Source: JBHFEI01 sp041928815
Lineage (GTDB): Bacteria > Pseudomonadota > Alphaproteobacteria > Rhizobiales > Rhizobiaceae
Assembly (NCBI RefSeq): GCF_041928815.1
Contig: NZ_JBHFEI010000003.1
Span: 310,001-374,000 of the forward strand
Direction of reading: 5' to 3'
Length of the DNA stretch: 64,000 nucleotides
A program made the position numbers and the translations under genes. The notes below the pieces were generated by a model, which was not told where the DNA came from, did no database searches, and was given only the letters and a program-made list of their open reading frames with translations. Below are positions 24,613-32,679 of this stretch, piece by piece; position 1 is the first letter of the stretch; every line of letters starts with the position of its first letter.

Positions 24613-25302
24613 ATGGCCGTCATCACGTTCGCCAGCAGCCGCAAAGCCACGGGCAAGACCACCTGTGCCATCCTTCTGGCGACCGCGCTGGCCGCCCGCG
24701 GCCGCTTCGTCACGCTGGTGGACGGCGATCCGCAGCAGAGCCTGACGGTCTGGCACCGCCAGGCGGGCGCAAAGGCAAGCGGCCTGGCGCTGGCGACGCT
24801 TCCGGGTGCCGCCGGCCTCTCAAGCCTCGCGCGGGAAGGGCGACGGGCGCGCCACGACGTCGTCATCGACCTGTCGACGGACCGGAATGCCTTTCTCGCC
24901 TGTGCGCTCGGCGTTGCCGACCATGTCGTCGTGCCGATGCCGGCGGAGCATCTGGAGGGCGGGGGAGAACCGGTGCTGGCGCTGCTCGCCGCGATGCAGT
25001 CGCGGTCGGCGGTCCGGCTCACGCATTCCGTGCTCCTGTCGCGGCTGAACCCGCTGGTGCCGGCATCGCTGCTTGCGGCACTGAGGCGGGCGCTTGCCGA
25101 ACGCGGCGTGCCCGTGCTCGAGACGCCGGTCGTCGAGCGGGCCGCCTTCGCCGCGATGCTTCAGCGCGGCCGGATGCTCGAAACGGAGCTGGAAGGCACG
25201 GTGCGTCCCGGCCAGGCGATCGCCAATGCCGCGTGTGTTGCGACCGACCTCCTCAAGCTCCTTCCGGGCGAAATCCCGGCCGGCACGCGGACGGCGGCCT
25301 GA
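24613..25302 (+). CDS. Orphan ParA/MinD-like ATPase with altered Walker A
   Basis: A 229-residue P-loop ATPase of the ParA/VirC1 type, starting at an ATG behind AGAGGAA. The nucleotide loop is R10-K-A-T-G-K-T-T17, where ParA proteins have K-G-G-x-G-K-T-T. The signature lysine is therefore arginine and the glycine pair is lost, although GKT is intact. VDGDPQQSLTVWH follows and is typical, and the Walker B strand reads VVIDLSTD. There is no ParB, parS-like repeat or plasmid gene beside it. Such single chromosomal ParA-like proteins often position a protein cargo rather than DNA. ATP hydrolysis may be altered. Its cargo is unknown. Confidence 0.72.
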   Translation: MAVITFASSRKATGKTTCAILLATALAARGRFVTLVDGDPQQSLTVWHRQAGAKASGLALATLPGAAGLSSLAREGRRARHDVVIDLSTDRNAFLACALGVADHVVVPMPAEHLEGGGEPVLALLAAMQSRSAVRLTHSVLLSRLNPLVPASLLAALRRALAERGVPVLETPVVERAAFAAMLQRGRMLETELEGTVRPGQAIANAACVATDLLKLLPGEIPAGTRTAA

Positions 25303-25307
25303 AACGC

Positions 25308-26597
25308 TCAGAACCGCCTGTCGACGAGATGGGCGGCGTGGGCGCCGGCGTGGTAGAAGGCCGATTTGAGGCTTCGCATCCGATCCGGCACGATCGGGCT
25401 CTCGGCGATCGGCAGCGCGTTCTCCTCGCCCAGAACATGCCGCGCCAGCGCGCGCCCGAACACCGTGCCCGGCGCGATGCCGCGGCCGTTGTAGCCGCTC
25501 ACCGAAAGAACGTTCTCGTCGAGCCGGTGCAGTCTCGGCAGGGCGTCGGTCGTCATGCCGATGCGCCCGTCCCACCAGTATTCGAAGGGCAGGTCGGCGA
25601 TCTGCGGGAAAAGCGCGCGCAGCGAACGGCGCGCGAAGGCGCGGTGGGTCGAGGCCGCCAGCCGGTCGAGCCGGCCGATGCTGCCGAAGACGAGGCGGTT
25701 CTGCCGGTCCATCCGGAACGACGTCATCACCGTGCCGGTGTCCCAGCAGCCCTGCCGCTCGGGAAGGATGCTGCGGGCGAGATTGTCGCTGAGCGGCCGC
25801 GTGGCGAACTGGAAATAGGGAAGGATCGTCAGTTCGCTCACCGGCGCCGTCCAGGGCGTGCCGGCAAGCATCGCGCCATAGGCATTGGTGGCGACGATCA
25901 CATGGGTTGCCGAGACGGTGCCGCCCGGAAAGGTCAGGTGCCAGAGGCCGCCGTCGCGGCGCGCGCCGGTCAGCGGCGTCTGCGTGTGGATCGCGGCGCC
26001 CGCCGCAAGCGCGGCCCGGGCGAGGCCGCGCGCATAGGCGAGCGGCTGGATCGTGCCGGCGCGGCGGTCGAGCAGGGCACCGGCAAAGCCGGGCGCGCCG
26101 GTCAGCCGTTCCGCGTCGGCGGCCGACAGAACCGCGACGGGCGCGCCCCGTGCCGTCCATTGCGCGGCACGCGCGGTGATGTCGTTTACCCCGGCCGCGC
26201 CGACGGCAAGGTGCAGCGTGCCGTTGCGCACCGCCTCGCAGTCGATCCCGTGCCGTTCGATGAGGTCGAAGACGAGCGACGGCCCGTCGCCCAGCGCCTT
26301 CAGCAGTGTCTCGCCGGCGACTGCCCCGAGCGTTGCGACCAGATCGTCCGGATGGGTCCACATGCCGGCATTGACGAGGCCGACATTGCGGCCAGAACCG
26401 CCATGGCCGATCATCACGGCTTCTGCGACGAGGACGCGGACGCCCTGCTCCGCCAGGTGCAGGGCGGCGGAAAGGCCGGTGAAGCCGCCGCCGATGACGG
26501 CGACATCGACGCTGACGTCGTGGTCGAGGGCCGGCGTGACGGGCGCCTCCGGCGCGGTGGCATGCCAGAGATTGGGAAGATGAGGCTCGGCGGCCAT
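25308..26597 (-). CDS. FAD-dependent amine/amino-acid oxidoreductase (PuuB/OrdL-like)
   Basis: The start is ATG 26597 (MAAEPHLPNLW), giving 429 residues. The open frame upstream adds nothing family-like. The FAD-binding Rossmann motif is VAVIGGGFTGLSAALHLAEQ (about residues 36-55). GGSGRNVGLVNAGMW, which corresponds to the GRNGG motif of gamma-glutamylputrescine oxidases, follows. The DAO-fold C-terminus includes WWDGRIGMTTDALPRLH and GYNGRGIAPGT. It should oxidise an amine or amino acid with oxygen or a membrane acceptor. It converges with the ParA-like gene (5 bp gap). It could be a second enzyme for glutamylated amines, but it is not part of the nearby operon. Confidence 0.82.
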   Translation of the reverse strand: MAAEPHLPNLWHATAPEAPVTPALDHDVSVDVAVIGGGFTGLSAALHLAEQGVRVLVAEAVMIGHGGSGRNVGLVNAGMWTHPDDLVATLGAVAGETLLKALGDGPSLVFDLIERHGIDCEAVRNGTLHLAVGAAGVNDITARAAQWTARGAPVAVLSAADAERLTGAPGFAGALLDRRAGTIQPLAYARGLARAALAAGAAIHTQTPLTGARRDGGLWHLTFPGGTVSATHVIVATNAYGAMLAGTPWTAPVSELTILPYFQFATRPLSDNLARSILPERQGCWDTGTVMTSFRMDRQNRLVFGSIGRLDRLAASTHRAFARRSLRALFPQIADLPFEYWWDGRIGMTTDALPRLHRLDENVLSVSGYNGRGIAPGTVFGRALARHVLGEENALPIAESPIVPDRMRSLKSAFYHAGAHAAHLVDRRF

Positions 26598-26963
26598 GGA
26601 GCTTCGCGTCCTTCGGATCCGGGGAGGGTGTTGCCTCTCTAGACCATGGCGCGGCGCGCGATTCATGACAATATCGTATGACCCCATTCCTGCGCCCGCT
26701 GTTGCCGGGAACGCCGCGCCGAAAGGAGAACCTTCCGGAGCCGGGAGGGGCGGAAGGGACATGCCGCATCATCGCGGGTGTGGCGGACGGGAACTGCCGA
26801 AACGTCTTCTCAAAAACCTATGGTACAAATTCGCGCAGAGGCTTGACGGAGCGACCCGCCCTCCATGCCCGATGCCCTGCGCACGGCATGTGGTCGCAGT
26901 CTGACGGAGAACGATGCCATGTCACTCCCCTTTTCAGGGGAGGCGCGCTGTCGGCTCCATCCT
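26598..26963. other. 366-bp region upstream of the FAD oxidoreductase and downstream of the LuxR gene
   Basis: No gene seen. It should contain the oxidoreductase promoter on the minus strand; the AT-rich part near 26810-26832 is the best place. A CTCCCC/GGGGAG hairpin at 26925-26942 follows the LuxR gene. A plus-strand AAAGGAGAACC sequence at 26719-26729 looks like a ribosome site, but no credible coding frame follows it. Confidence 0.4.
26925..26942 (-). terminator. Hairpin after the LuxR gene
   Basis: CTCCCC-TTTTCA-GGGGAG is a perfect 6-bp stem, 21 bases past the LuxR stop on the minus strand. There is no uridine tail, so it is a weak or factor-assisted terminator. Confidence 0.45.
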
Positions 26964-27680
26964 TTACCCGAGCACGATGCCGAGCGAGATCGAGAGCGCC
27001 GCCAGTTCCGCCCGGCTGCGGGCGGACAGCTTGATCCGCGCCTTCTCGACATGGTCGTGCACGGTCGAGGCGCCGATCTCGAGGGCGGCAGCGATCTGCT
27101 TGTCGGTCAGGCCCTGCGCCACCCGCTTCAGGCAGTCGAGCTCGCGCGCGGTCAGGCCGGCGGGCGGCACGGGAAATCCGTGCTCCGGCACCAGCCGCCG
27201 CATGCGGCCGTGGAAGCAGAGCGATGTCGCAACGAGGGCGGCACGGCTCGCCGCGCTGATGCGGGGCGCGCTGGAGACGAGGCTCACCAGCCCGTAGCGC
27301 TCCGCCCCCCGATGCTGGTGGATGCAGAGCCCGTCCAGCCAGCCCGCTTCGGCGACGAGCTGCAGGCCGCGCGTGCCGGCCGAGGACAGGCCGCGGTCCT
27401 TTCTGAGATCCGCCCAGGTGAACGGCAGGGAGAAGCGGTTGAGCGCCATCAGCACCGGATCGTGGTCGCGGATGCCCGAGGTGAAGTAGAAGGTCCGCCA
27501 GCGTTCCGGCCAGTCGATCGCGTGGAAGATGTTGCGACCGGGAAAGGCGAGATCGACCTCGCCGGTCGCGAATGTATCGATATCGTGGGTGAGAAGGAAG
27601 GCCTTGAAGACCGCCTGGCAGTCGCTGGCGGTCGTCGCCTCCATGATTGCCGCGATGACCGTCGTCACGTCCATGTTCAT
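26964..27680 (-). CDS. Orphan LuxR-family regulator with autoinducer-binding-type domain
   Basis: A 238-residue protein (ATG 27680 behind AGGGG). The N-terminal two-thirds (about 15-160) resembles the autoinducer-binding domain, with WPERWRTFYFTSGIRDHDPV and FTWADLRKDRGLSSAG. These correspond to the W-Y-D-W ligand-contact positions of LuxR-type proteins. The C-terminal GerE helix-turn-helix (about 172-236) reads LTARELDCLKRVAQGLTDKQ and then IGASTVHDHVEKARIKL. No LuxI-type synthase is nearby, so it is a LuxR solo that may listen to signals from other genes or organisms, including plant compounds. Ligand and targets are unknown. Confidence 0.85.
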   Translation of the reverse strand: MNMDVTTVIAAIMEATTASDCQAVFKAFLLTHDIDTFATGEVDLAFPGRNIFHAIDWPERWRTFYFTSGIRDHDPVLMALNRFSLPFTWADLRKDRGLSSAGTRGLQLVAEAGWLDGLCIHQHRGAERYGLVSLVSSAPRISAASRAALVATSLCFHGRMRRLVPEHGFPVPPAGLTARELDCLKRVAQGLTDKQIAAALEIGASTVHDHVEKARIKLSARSRAELAALSISLGIVLG

Positions 27681-27803
27681 GCCCGACCCCTGGCCGCCGC
27701 GGGAGGCGGCCCTTCCATTGCTAGCCGAGCATGGGCCGGGAGGAAACGGCCGCGCCGCGCCATTTTCGGTGCGGTGCGGCAAAAGCCGCGGGACGGAGGC
27801 GGC

Positions 27804-29168
27804 TCAGTCGACGAACTCGACCGTGACGCCGGGTGTGACCATCTTCGCCAGTTCGGTCGCGTCCCAGTTGGTCAGGCGGATGCAGCCATGGCTCTGGGTC
27901 TTGCCGATCTTCGAGGGCTCCGGCGTGCCGTGGATGCCGTAGGTCGGTTTCGAAAGGGCGATCCAGACCGTCCCCACCGGCCCGTTCGGCCCCGGAGGAA
28001 TGGTCAGGACCTTGTCGTTGTTGCCCTGCTTGAAGTTGATCTTCGGATTGTAGGTGTAGCCGGGATCGAGCGCGATCCGGTCGACGGTGACGATGCCGGA
28101 GGGCGAGGGCGTGTCGGCCGACCCGATGCTTGCCGGATAGGCGGCGATCAGGCCGCCGGCGGCATCATAGGCGAAGACCTGCTTGCGCCCCTTGTCGGCG
28201 ACGATGCGCGCCACGCTGCCCGAGCGGTTCCCCCCGGGGACCACGACCTTGATGATCGTGCCGGGCACGGTGAAATCGACGCCGGGATTGAACTCCTTCA
28301 GGAAGGCCTCGTCCATGTGGAAGCGCTCGGCGAGCATCTCCGTCGTCGAGGTGAAGGACAGGTGCGTCAGCTGTGCCTTGTGTGCGTAATCGTCGGGGAT
28401 CTCGGCGACATAGGGGCCGGCCGCGTCCGCCGCGGTGATCGTGTAATTGGTGATCGGCAGGCCGCCGTTCAGCCGCAGGCGCTCGAGGATCGCCTCCGTG
28501 TCGTTCGGGTCGAGGGTCTCCCCGGTCGCTTTCTGGAAGGCCTCGATCGCCTTCGTCACGTTCCCGCCGGCCTTGCCGTCGATCACGCCCGGCGAGAAGC
28601 CCTCGCGATCGAGAAAGACCTGCAACGCGACGATCTCGTTGCGGGATTTCGCGGTGATCGGATTTGCTTTCGGCAGGCTGTCGGCGCGCGGCGTCTCGAT
28701 CGCGGGTGTATCGTTCGGATCGATCGCCGCCATGTCGTTCGGGTCGTAGCCGCCCTCCGGCAATTGTCCGCGTTCGACGCCCTGCGGCACGACATCGCGG
28801 AATTCGGGCAGCGATCCCGTGACCTCACCGCCGAAACCGTCGTCGTAAAGCGGGCGTTCCTCGTAGGCCGGGCCGCGATAGACGTCGTTCGGCCGCGAGC
28901 GCCGCCGTTCGCTCCGGTATCCGTCCGCCGGCACGGCGGTGGCGACGACGTTGCCCCAGCCATCTACCAGCACCGTGCGGCCGCGGCGGTCGGTCACCGC
29001 CTGCAGTTCGCCGTCCTCGGGAATGAAATCGAGCACGCGGCCGTCGGGGGTGACCAGGACCACGTCGCGTGGATATCCGCCCTCCTGCGCCTCGCCCGGG
29101 GCAACGGAAAACAGGACCGCGCCGGCGGCGGCCAGGAAGGGAAGAACGGCTTTGAGGACGGGCGCCAC
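27804..29168 (-). CDS. L,D-transpeptidase with peptidoglycan-binding domain (YkuD family)
   Basis: I start at GTG 29168, preceded by AAAGG. It puts a compact signal peptide (VAPVLKAVLPFLAAAG...GEAQ) at the N-terminus of a 454-residue protein. ATGs at 29225 and 29240 would give a long pre-signal extension. A beta-rich and proline-rich middle part follows. A peptidoglycan-binding-like domain is at about 190-250 (ALQVFLDREGFSPGVIDGKA). The C-terminal YkuD domain has the catalytic HGTPEPSKIGK and SHGCIRLTNWD, with the nucleophilic cysteine. It acts in the periplasm, making 3-3 cross-links or tethering proteins. Rhizobiales encode many such enzymes. No partner gene is adjacent. Confidence 0.9.
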   Translation of the reverse strand: MAPVLKAVLPFLAAAGAVLFSVAPGEAQEGGYPRDVVLVTPDGRVLDFIPEDGELQAVTDRRGRTVLVDGWGNVVATAVPADGYRSERRRSRPNDVYRGPAYEERPLYDDGFGGEVTGSLPEFRDVVPQGVERGQLPEGGYDPNDMAAIDPNDTPAIETPRADSLPKANPITAKSRNEIVALQVFLDREGFSPGVIDGKAGGNVTKAIEAFQKATGETLDPNDTEAILERLRLNGGLPITNYTITAADAAGPYVAEIPDDYAHKAQLTHLSFTSTTEMLAERFHMDEAFLKEFNPGVDFTVPGTIIKVVVPGGNRSGSVARIVADKGRKQVFAYDAAGGLIAAYPASIGSADTPSPSGIVTVDRIALDPGYTYNPKINFKQGNNDKVLTIPPGPNGPVGTVWIALSKPTYGIHGTPEPSKIGKTQSHGCIRLTNWDATELAKMVTPGVTVEFVD

Positions 29169-29421
29169 GGCATACCTTTTCGTCGTGAAACTCTGAAGCG
29201 GCCTATCGGCCAAATGGGACGGCATTGTGAAAAATCGCAAGGCAGGGTGAACAAATCCCTAACCGCCGCCGGCCGGCGGCGCGCGGCTTGCCGACAAGCG
29301 GCACTTCTCCGACAGATCGCTGCCATCGGCATATTTCCAATCGATTGATCGCATGCGAAAATTCGCTCCGTGTCGACGCTTCGGCCGCGCTGACCGGCAA
29401 GGCTTTGGGGAGAAGGGGATC

Positions 29422-30288
29422 ATGGCGTTCACGATGAGCTGCGGAGACGTTCGGGCCGATCTCGACGCGACGTCCGCGTTCGACATCGGCCGCCTCGCCG
29501 TCGAGTGTGTGGCGCTGAACCCCGGTCCTGCGATCCCGCCGAACGGTGACGCGCGCATCGACCATGCGCTGGCCGGGTTCCTCTTCACCTGCGGGCCAGA
29601 CCACATCCGCCATCCCGAGCCGTTCGACGGCGTGCCCGATGGCGGACGGTATCCGCTGCACGGGTCGATGGCGGGGACGCCCGCCTCCGGCATCCGCGCC
29701 GACCGATCCGGCGACACCTTCGCGGCCGAGGTCGAGGTCCCCCTTGCCGATGGTGGCAGGGCCCGTGTCTCCCGGCGCTACGACCGCCATTCCGGTGCGG
29801 AGGCGATCGGCCTCTCCGACTGCCTCCGCAACACCGGTGCGACCCCCTTCGCGCCGATGGTCATGTACCACCTCAATCTCGGCGGGCGGCTTTTCGACGC
29901 GGACACCGCCTTTCGCGGCGCCATGATGCCGGAGGGCCAGCTTCCATGGCGATTCGGCGAGGGCGAGCGCGGATTGGCGCTGTTCGACGCGCGGCCGGCG
30001 GCCATTGCCGGTTGGGCGGCGCTGTCGCTCGGGCCCTTCGCGATACTCGGCGGGCGCTGGCTGCACCTTCGCTTCGACACGGCGACGCTGCCCTTCCTGC
30101 AGATGTGGCGCCTGCAGCGCGGCGATGCGGATGTCGTCAGCATCGAACCCGCGTCCCATCGGATCGCGTCGCGCAGCGAACTCGCCGCGCAAGGGGAGCT
30201 CGTCGCCCTCGCGCCGGGCGAAACGGTCCGCTACGGGCTCGCTTTCGCCTTCGGAGCCGAGACGCTGCAGGACGGTCCATGGCGGTGA
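29422..30288 (+). CDS. DUF4432 / aldose 1-epimerase-like protein
   Basis: The ATG at 29422 with GGGGAG...AAGGGG before it is preferred over 29353. The 288-residue protein resembles the galactose-mutarotase-like DUF4432 family: ALNPGPAIPPNGD, CGPDHIRHPEPFDG, YPLHGSMAGTPASG and VMYHLNLGG. The histidines in PLHG and MYHLN match positions of the mutarotase active site. A role in interconverting sugar anomers is plausible but unshown. It diverges from the transpeptidase gene, and nothing around it is carbohydrate-specific. Confidence 0.75.
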   Translation: MAFTMSCGDVRADLDATSAFDIGRLAVECVALNPGPAIPPNGDARIDHALAGFLFTCGPDHIRHPEPFDGVPDGGRYPLHGSMAGTPASGIRADRSGDTFAAEVEVPLADGGRARVSRRYDRHSGAEAIGLSDCLRNTGATPFAPMVMYHLNLGGRLFDADTAFRGAMMPEGQLPWRFGEGERGLALFDARPAAIAGWAALSLGPFAILGGRWLHLRFDTATLPFLQMWRLQRGDADVVSIEPASHRIASRSELAAQGELVALAPGETVRYGLAFAFGAETLQDGPWR

Positions 30289-30383
30289 TCGCGGCGCCGC
30301 GTCCCTTGCGCTTTGGCATTGACGCCCGGGCAGGGCGGGCCTAAACCTTTGCGCGATACGGCTTCTTCGTGAAAGGAACGGCA

Positions 30384-30722
30384 ATGGACATCCGCCCCGT
30401 CGACGACGATTACTCGGTCTCCGGCCAGATTTCCGTTGCCGATCTCGACGAGGTCAAAGCGCAGGGTTTCAAGTCGATCGTCTGTCATCGCCCGGACGGG
30501 GAAAGCCCGGACCAGCCGGCCTTTGCCGACATTGCCGCCCGGGCCGGCGAACTCGGCATCGAGATCGCGCATATTCCCGTCGGCCCGATGGGCGTCACCG
30601 CCGCCGCCGTCAGCGAGATGATCGACGCGCTGGACACGCTGCCGCGCCCGATGCTCGGCTATTGCCGTTCCGGCGCGCGCTCCACCAACATCTATCAGCA
30701 GACTGCGCATCTGCGCGGCTGA
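30384..30722 (+). CDS. TIGR01244 / DUF442 protein-tyrosine-phosphatase-like sulfurtransferase
   Basis: A 112-residue protein (ATG 30384, AAAGGAA six bases upstream). It corresponds to the DUF442 domain found alone or at the N-terminus of Blh/BigR-linked sulfide oxidising proteins. The phosphatase/rhodanese-like P-loop is CRSGARS with its cysteine near residue 98. CHRPDGESPDQP near residue 35 is the other conserved block, and VGPMGVTAAAV follows. It may move sulfane sulphur or dephosphorylate a small substrate in the cytoplasm. There is no sulfide gene nearby to decide. Confidence 0.82.
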   Translation: MDIRPVDDDYSVSGQISVADLDEVKAQGFKSIVCHRPDGESPDQPAFADIAARAGELGIEIAHIPVGPMGVTAAAVSEMIDALDTLPRPMLGYCRSGARSTNIYQQTAHLRG

Positions 30723-30725
30723 CCG

Positions 30726-31685
30726 TCAGCCGGCTCTTCTTTCCGCCCGGCTCCGGCTGTTGTCGATGACGCCGTCGCACCAGCGGCGAAAGTCGCTGGT
30801 CGCCTGTTCACGGCCGATCTCGTTCAGCGTCTCATGGCGCATGCCCGGATAGAGGGTGCAGGTCACGTCGCGCAGCCCCGTGTCGCGCATCCGCAGCGCC
30901 AGCCAGTTCAGCGCCCTGCCGTTGTCGGTGGAAGGATCGCCGGTGCCGCCGACGAGATGCACCGGCAGGGTCGGCGGCAGTCGGGCAAGCCGGTCGCGTC
31001 GTCCGCCCTGAAGGCCGAGATGGACGACGTCGAGCCAGAGGGAAATGCTGGCATCGAAGCCGCAGAGGGGATCGGCGCGATAGGCGTCGACTTCGGCGGT
31101 GTCGCGCGACAGCCAGTCCGAAGGGGTTCGCGCGCCCTTGATGGCGCGGCCCCAGGCATGGAAGGTGAGGGCCGGAAGAAGCGTGCTCGGCACATCCGAC
31201 CCCTTGAGCATCCGCTCGATGCCAAGAAGCGCGCGCGCGGCATGGCCGCCAAGCCCGAGGTCGAGGTTGGAATTCCACACCGCGAGGCCGTCATAGGCGG
31301 CGGGCTCTTCCTCGGCCGCATAAAGGGCGATCAGCCCGCCCATCGAATGGCCGAACAGGATCACCGGACAGGCAGGATGCCTGCCGGCTGCCCACTCTCT
31401 CACGCTGCCGAGATCCTTCACCAGCCTTGCGGGGCCGTCCGACGCCGAAAAGCGGCCACGCGGCGCATCCGCCGCGGTCGTCGCGCCGTGGCCACGGTGA
31501 TCGAAGGCGTAGACGGCAAGACCGGCGCCGGCCATCGCCTCGGCGAAGCGCGCATAGCGTCCGGAATGCTCGGCGAGCCCGTGGCAGAGGATCAGGATGG
31601 CGCGGACTTCGCCTCGCGCGGTTCGCGTGCGAACGGCGAGCCTTGCGCCGGTCGCACCGTCGAGATGATCGAGCTGCCAGTCCAT
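30726..31685 (-). CDS. Alpha/beta hydrolase (monoacylglycerol lipase / lysophospholipase-like)
   Basis: A 319-residue serine hydrolase of the Hydrolase_4 type. The oxyanion region is CHGLAEHSGRYARFAE. YAFDHRGHG follows. The nucleophile elbow is GHSMGG (near residue 115). The acidic member is probably D in GGTGDPSTDN, and the catalytic histidine lies in PGMRHETLNE. The pattern is that of monoacylglycerol lipases and PldB-type lysophospholipases. No signal peptide, so it is cytosolic or membrane-associated. It converges with the DUF442 gene (3 bp gap) and diverges from the RNase T2 gene. Confidence 0.87.
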   Translation of the reverse strand: MDWQLDHLDGATGARLAVRTRTARGEVRAILILCHGLAEHSGRYARFAEAMAGAGLAVYAFDHRGHGATTAADAPRGRFSASDGPARLVKDLGSVREWAAGRHPACPVILFGHSMGGLIALYAAEEEPAAYDGLAVWNSNLDLGLGGHAARALLGIERMLKGSDVPSTLLPALTFHAWGRAIKGARTPSDWLSRDTAEVDAYRADPLCGFDASISLWLDVVHLGLQGGRRDRLARLPPTLPVHLVGGTGDPSTDNGRALNWLALRMRDTGLRDVTCTLYPGMRHETLNEIGREQATSDFRRWCDGVIDNSRSRAERRAG

Positions 31686-31837
31686 TCGGTTCTCCTCAGG
31701 TCGACCATGACCGCCTCCGGCTGCAAAGACAAGGCGCGAAAACAGGCGAAAGAAATGCGTGACTGCATTTTATGGTTGATTTGTTCGGCATTCTGTCTTT
31801 TTATATTCTTGTTTCGTTCCAAATGAAGGAACTGGTC

Positions 31838-32587
31838 ATGGCATGGAAAGCAGCAGTGCTTCTCATCTTCGCATGCCTTGCCTTCGCCCGTCCATCCGGA
31901 GCGCGTGACCCCGTCGCGCCGGTCATGCCTCCCTTGCTTGCGACGCGCACGGTCTTTTCCGTCAGCTGGTTGCCCGGCTTCTGCGAGACCCGGGCGAAAC
32001 GACCGGAATGTCGCGAGCAGACGGCAGAAAGGTTCGACGCGCGCCATTTTACCCTGCATGGTCTCTGGCCGGTGAAGAAACGTTTCTGCGGCGTCTCCGC
32101 CGATCTGCGCCGCACGGATCGCCGCGGACGCTGGCTCGAGCTTCCGGCGGTGGACCTCTCGAAGGCAACGGCGGAACGTCTCGCAACCGTCATGCCGGGG
32201 ATCCGTTCCGGGCTCGACCGCCACCAGTGGCTGGCAAGCGGCACCTGCCAGCCCCTGTCGCCGGAGGCCTATTTCGCCCGGCAGATCGCTTTCCTCGACC
32301 GGCTGAACGCCTCTCCCGTGAGGGCGCTGTTCGAAAGCCGTCTGGGAATGTCGGTCCGGCAGGAGGAGGTGGCGGCGGCTTTCGCCGAGGCGTTCGGGGA
32401 CGGGGCCGGCACGCGCATCCGCCTGCGCTGCGCCCGAGACGGCAGCCGCACGGTCATCACGGGCATGACGATCGGGCTCGGCGGCGAGGGCGGTCTTGAG
32501 GGAGACATGGCCGAATTGATCCTCGCATCCGCGCAGACCAGGGGCACCTGCCTGGAGGGTGTCGTCGACGCTGCCGGTCTGCAGTGA
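31838..32587 (+). CDS. RNase T2 family protein with degraded second active-site motif
   Basis: ATG 31838 follows AAGGAA by six bases and gives a 249-residue protein with a clear signal peptide (about 1-22), so it is exported. The first catalytic motif is intact (HGLWP, H74). In the second motif, where family members usually have HEWxKHGTC, this protein has H129-Q-W-L-A-S134-G-T-C137. The first histidine and the cysteine remain, but Glu, Lys and the second histidine are replaced. Disulphide cysteines elsewhere are present (FCETR, ECREQ, FCGVS). Ribonuclease activity may be weak or lost, and a binding or inhibitor role is possible. An AT-rich promoter-like stretch (31750-31815) precedes it. Confidence 0.8.
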   Translation: MAWKAAVLLIFACLAFARPSGARDPVAPVMPPLLATRTVFSVSWLPGFCETRAKRPECREQTAERFDARHFTLHGLWPVKKRFCGVSADLRRTDRRGRWLELPAVDLSKATAERLATVMPGIRSGLDRHQWLASGTCQPLSPEAYFARQIAFLDRLNASPVRALFESRLGMSVRQEEVAAAFAEAFGDGAGTRIRLRCARDGSRTVITGMTIGLGGEGGLEGDMAELILASAQTRGTCLEGVVDAAGLQ

Positions 32588-32679
32588 GGCGCGGGGCGCG
32601 CGCCCGGCTTTCCTCGTTGCCCCGGCGGGATAATTCGCCTACATAGCGGGCACATTTCCCCTCCCGGAGCAGCTCTTCC

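Noticed and set aside
26865..29348. 827-codon plus-strand open frame
   Set aside because: It is antisense to the LuxR and L,D-transpeptidase genes, which both have clear domains.
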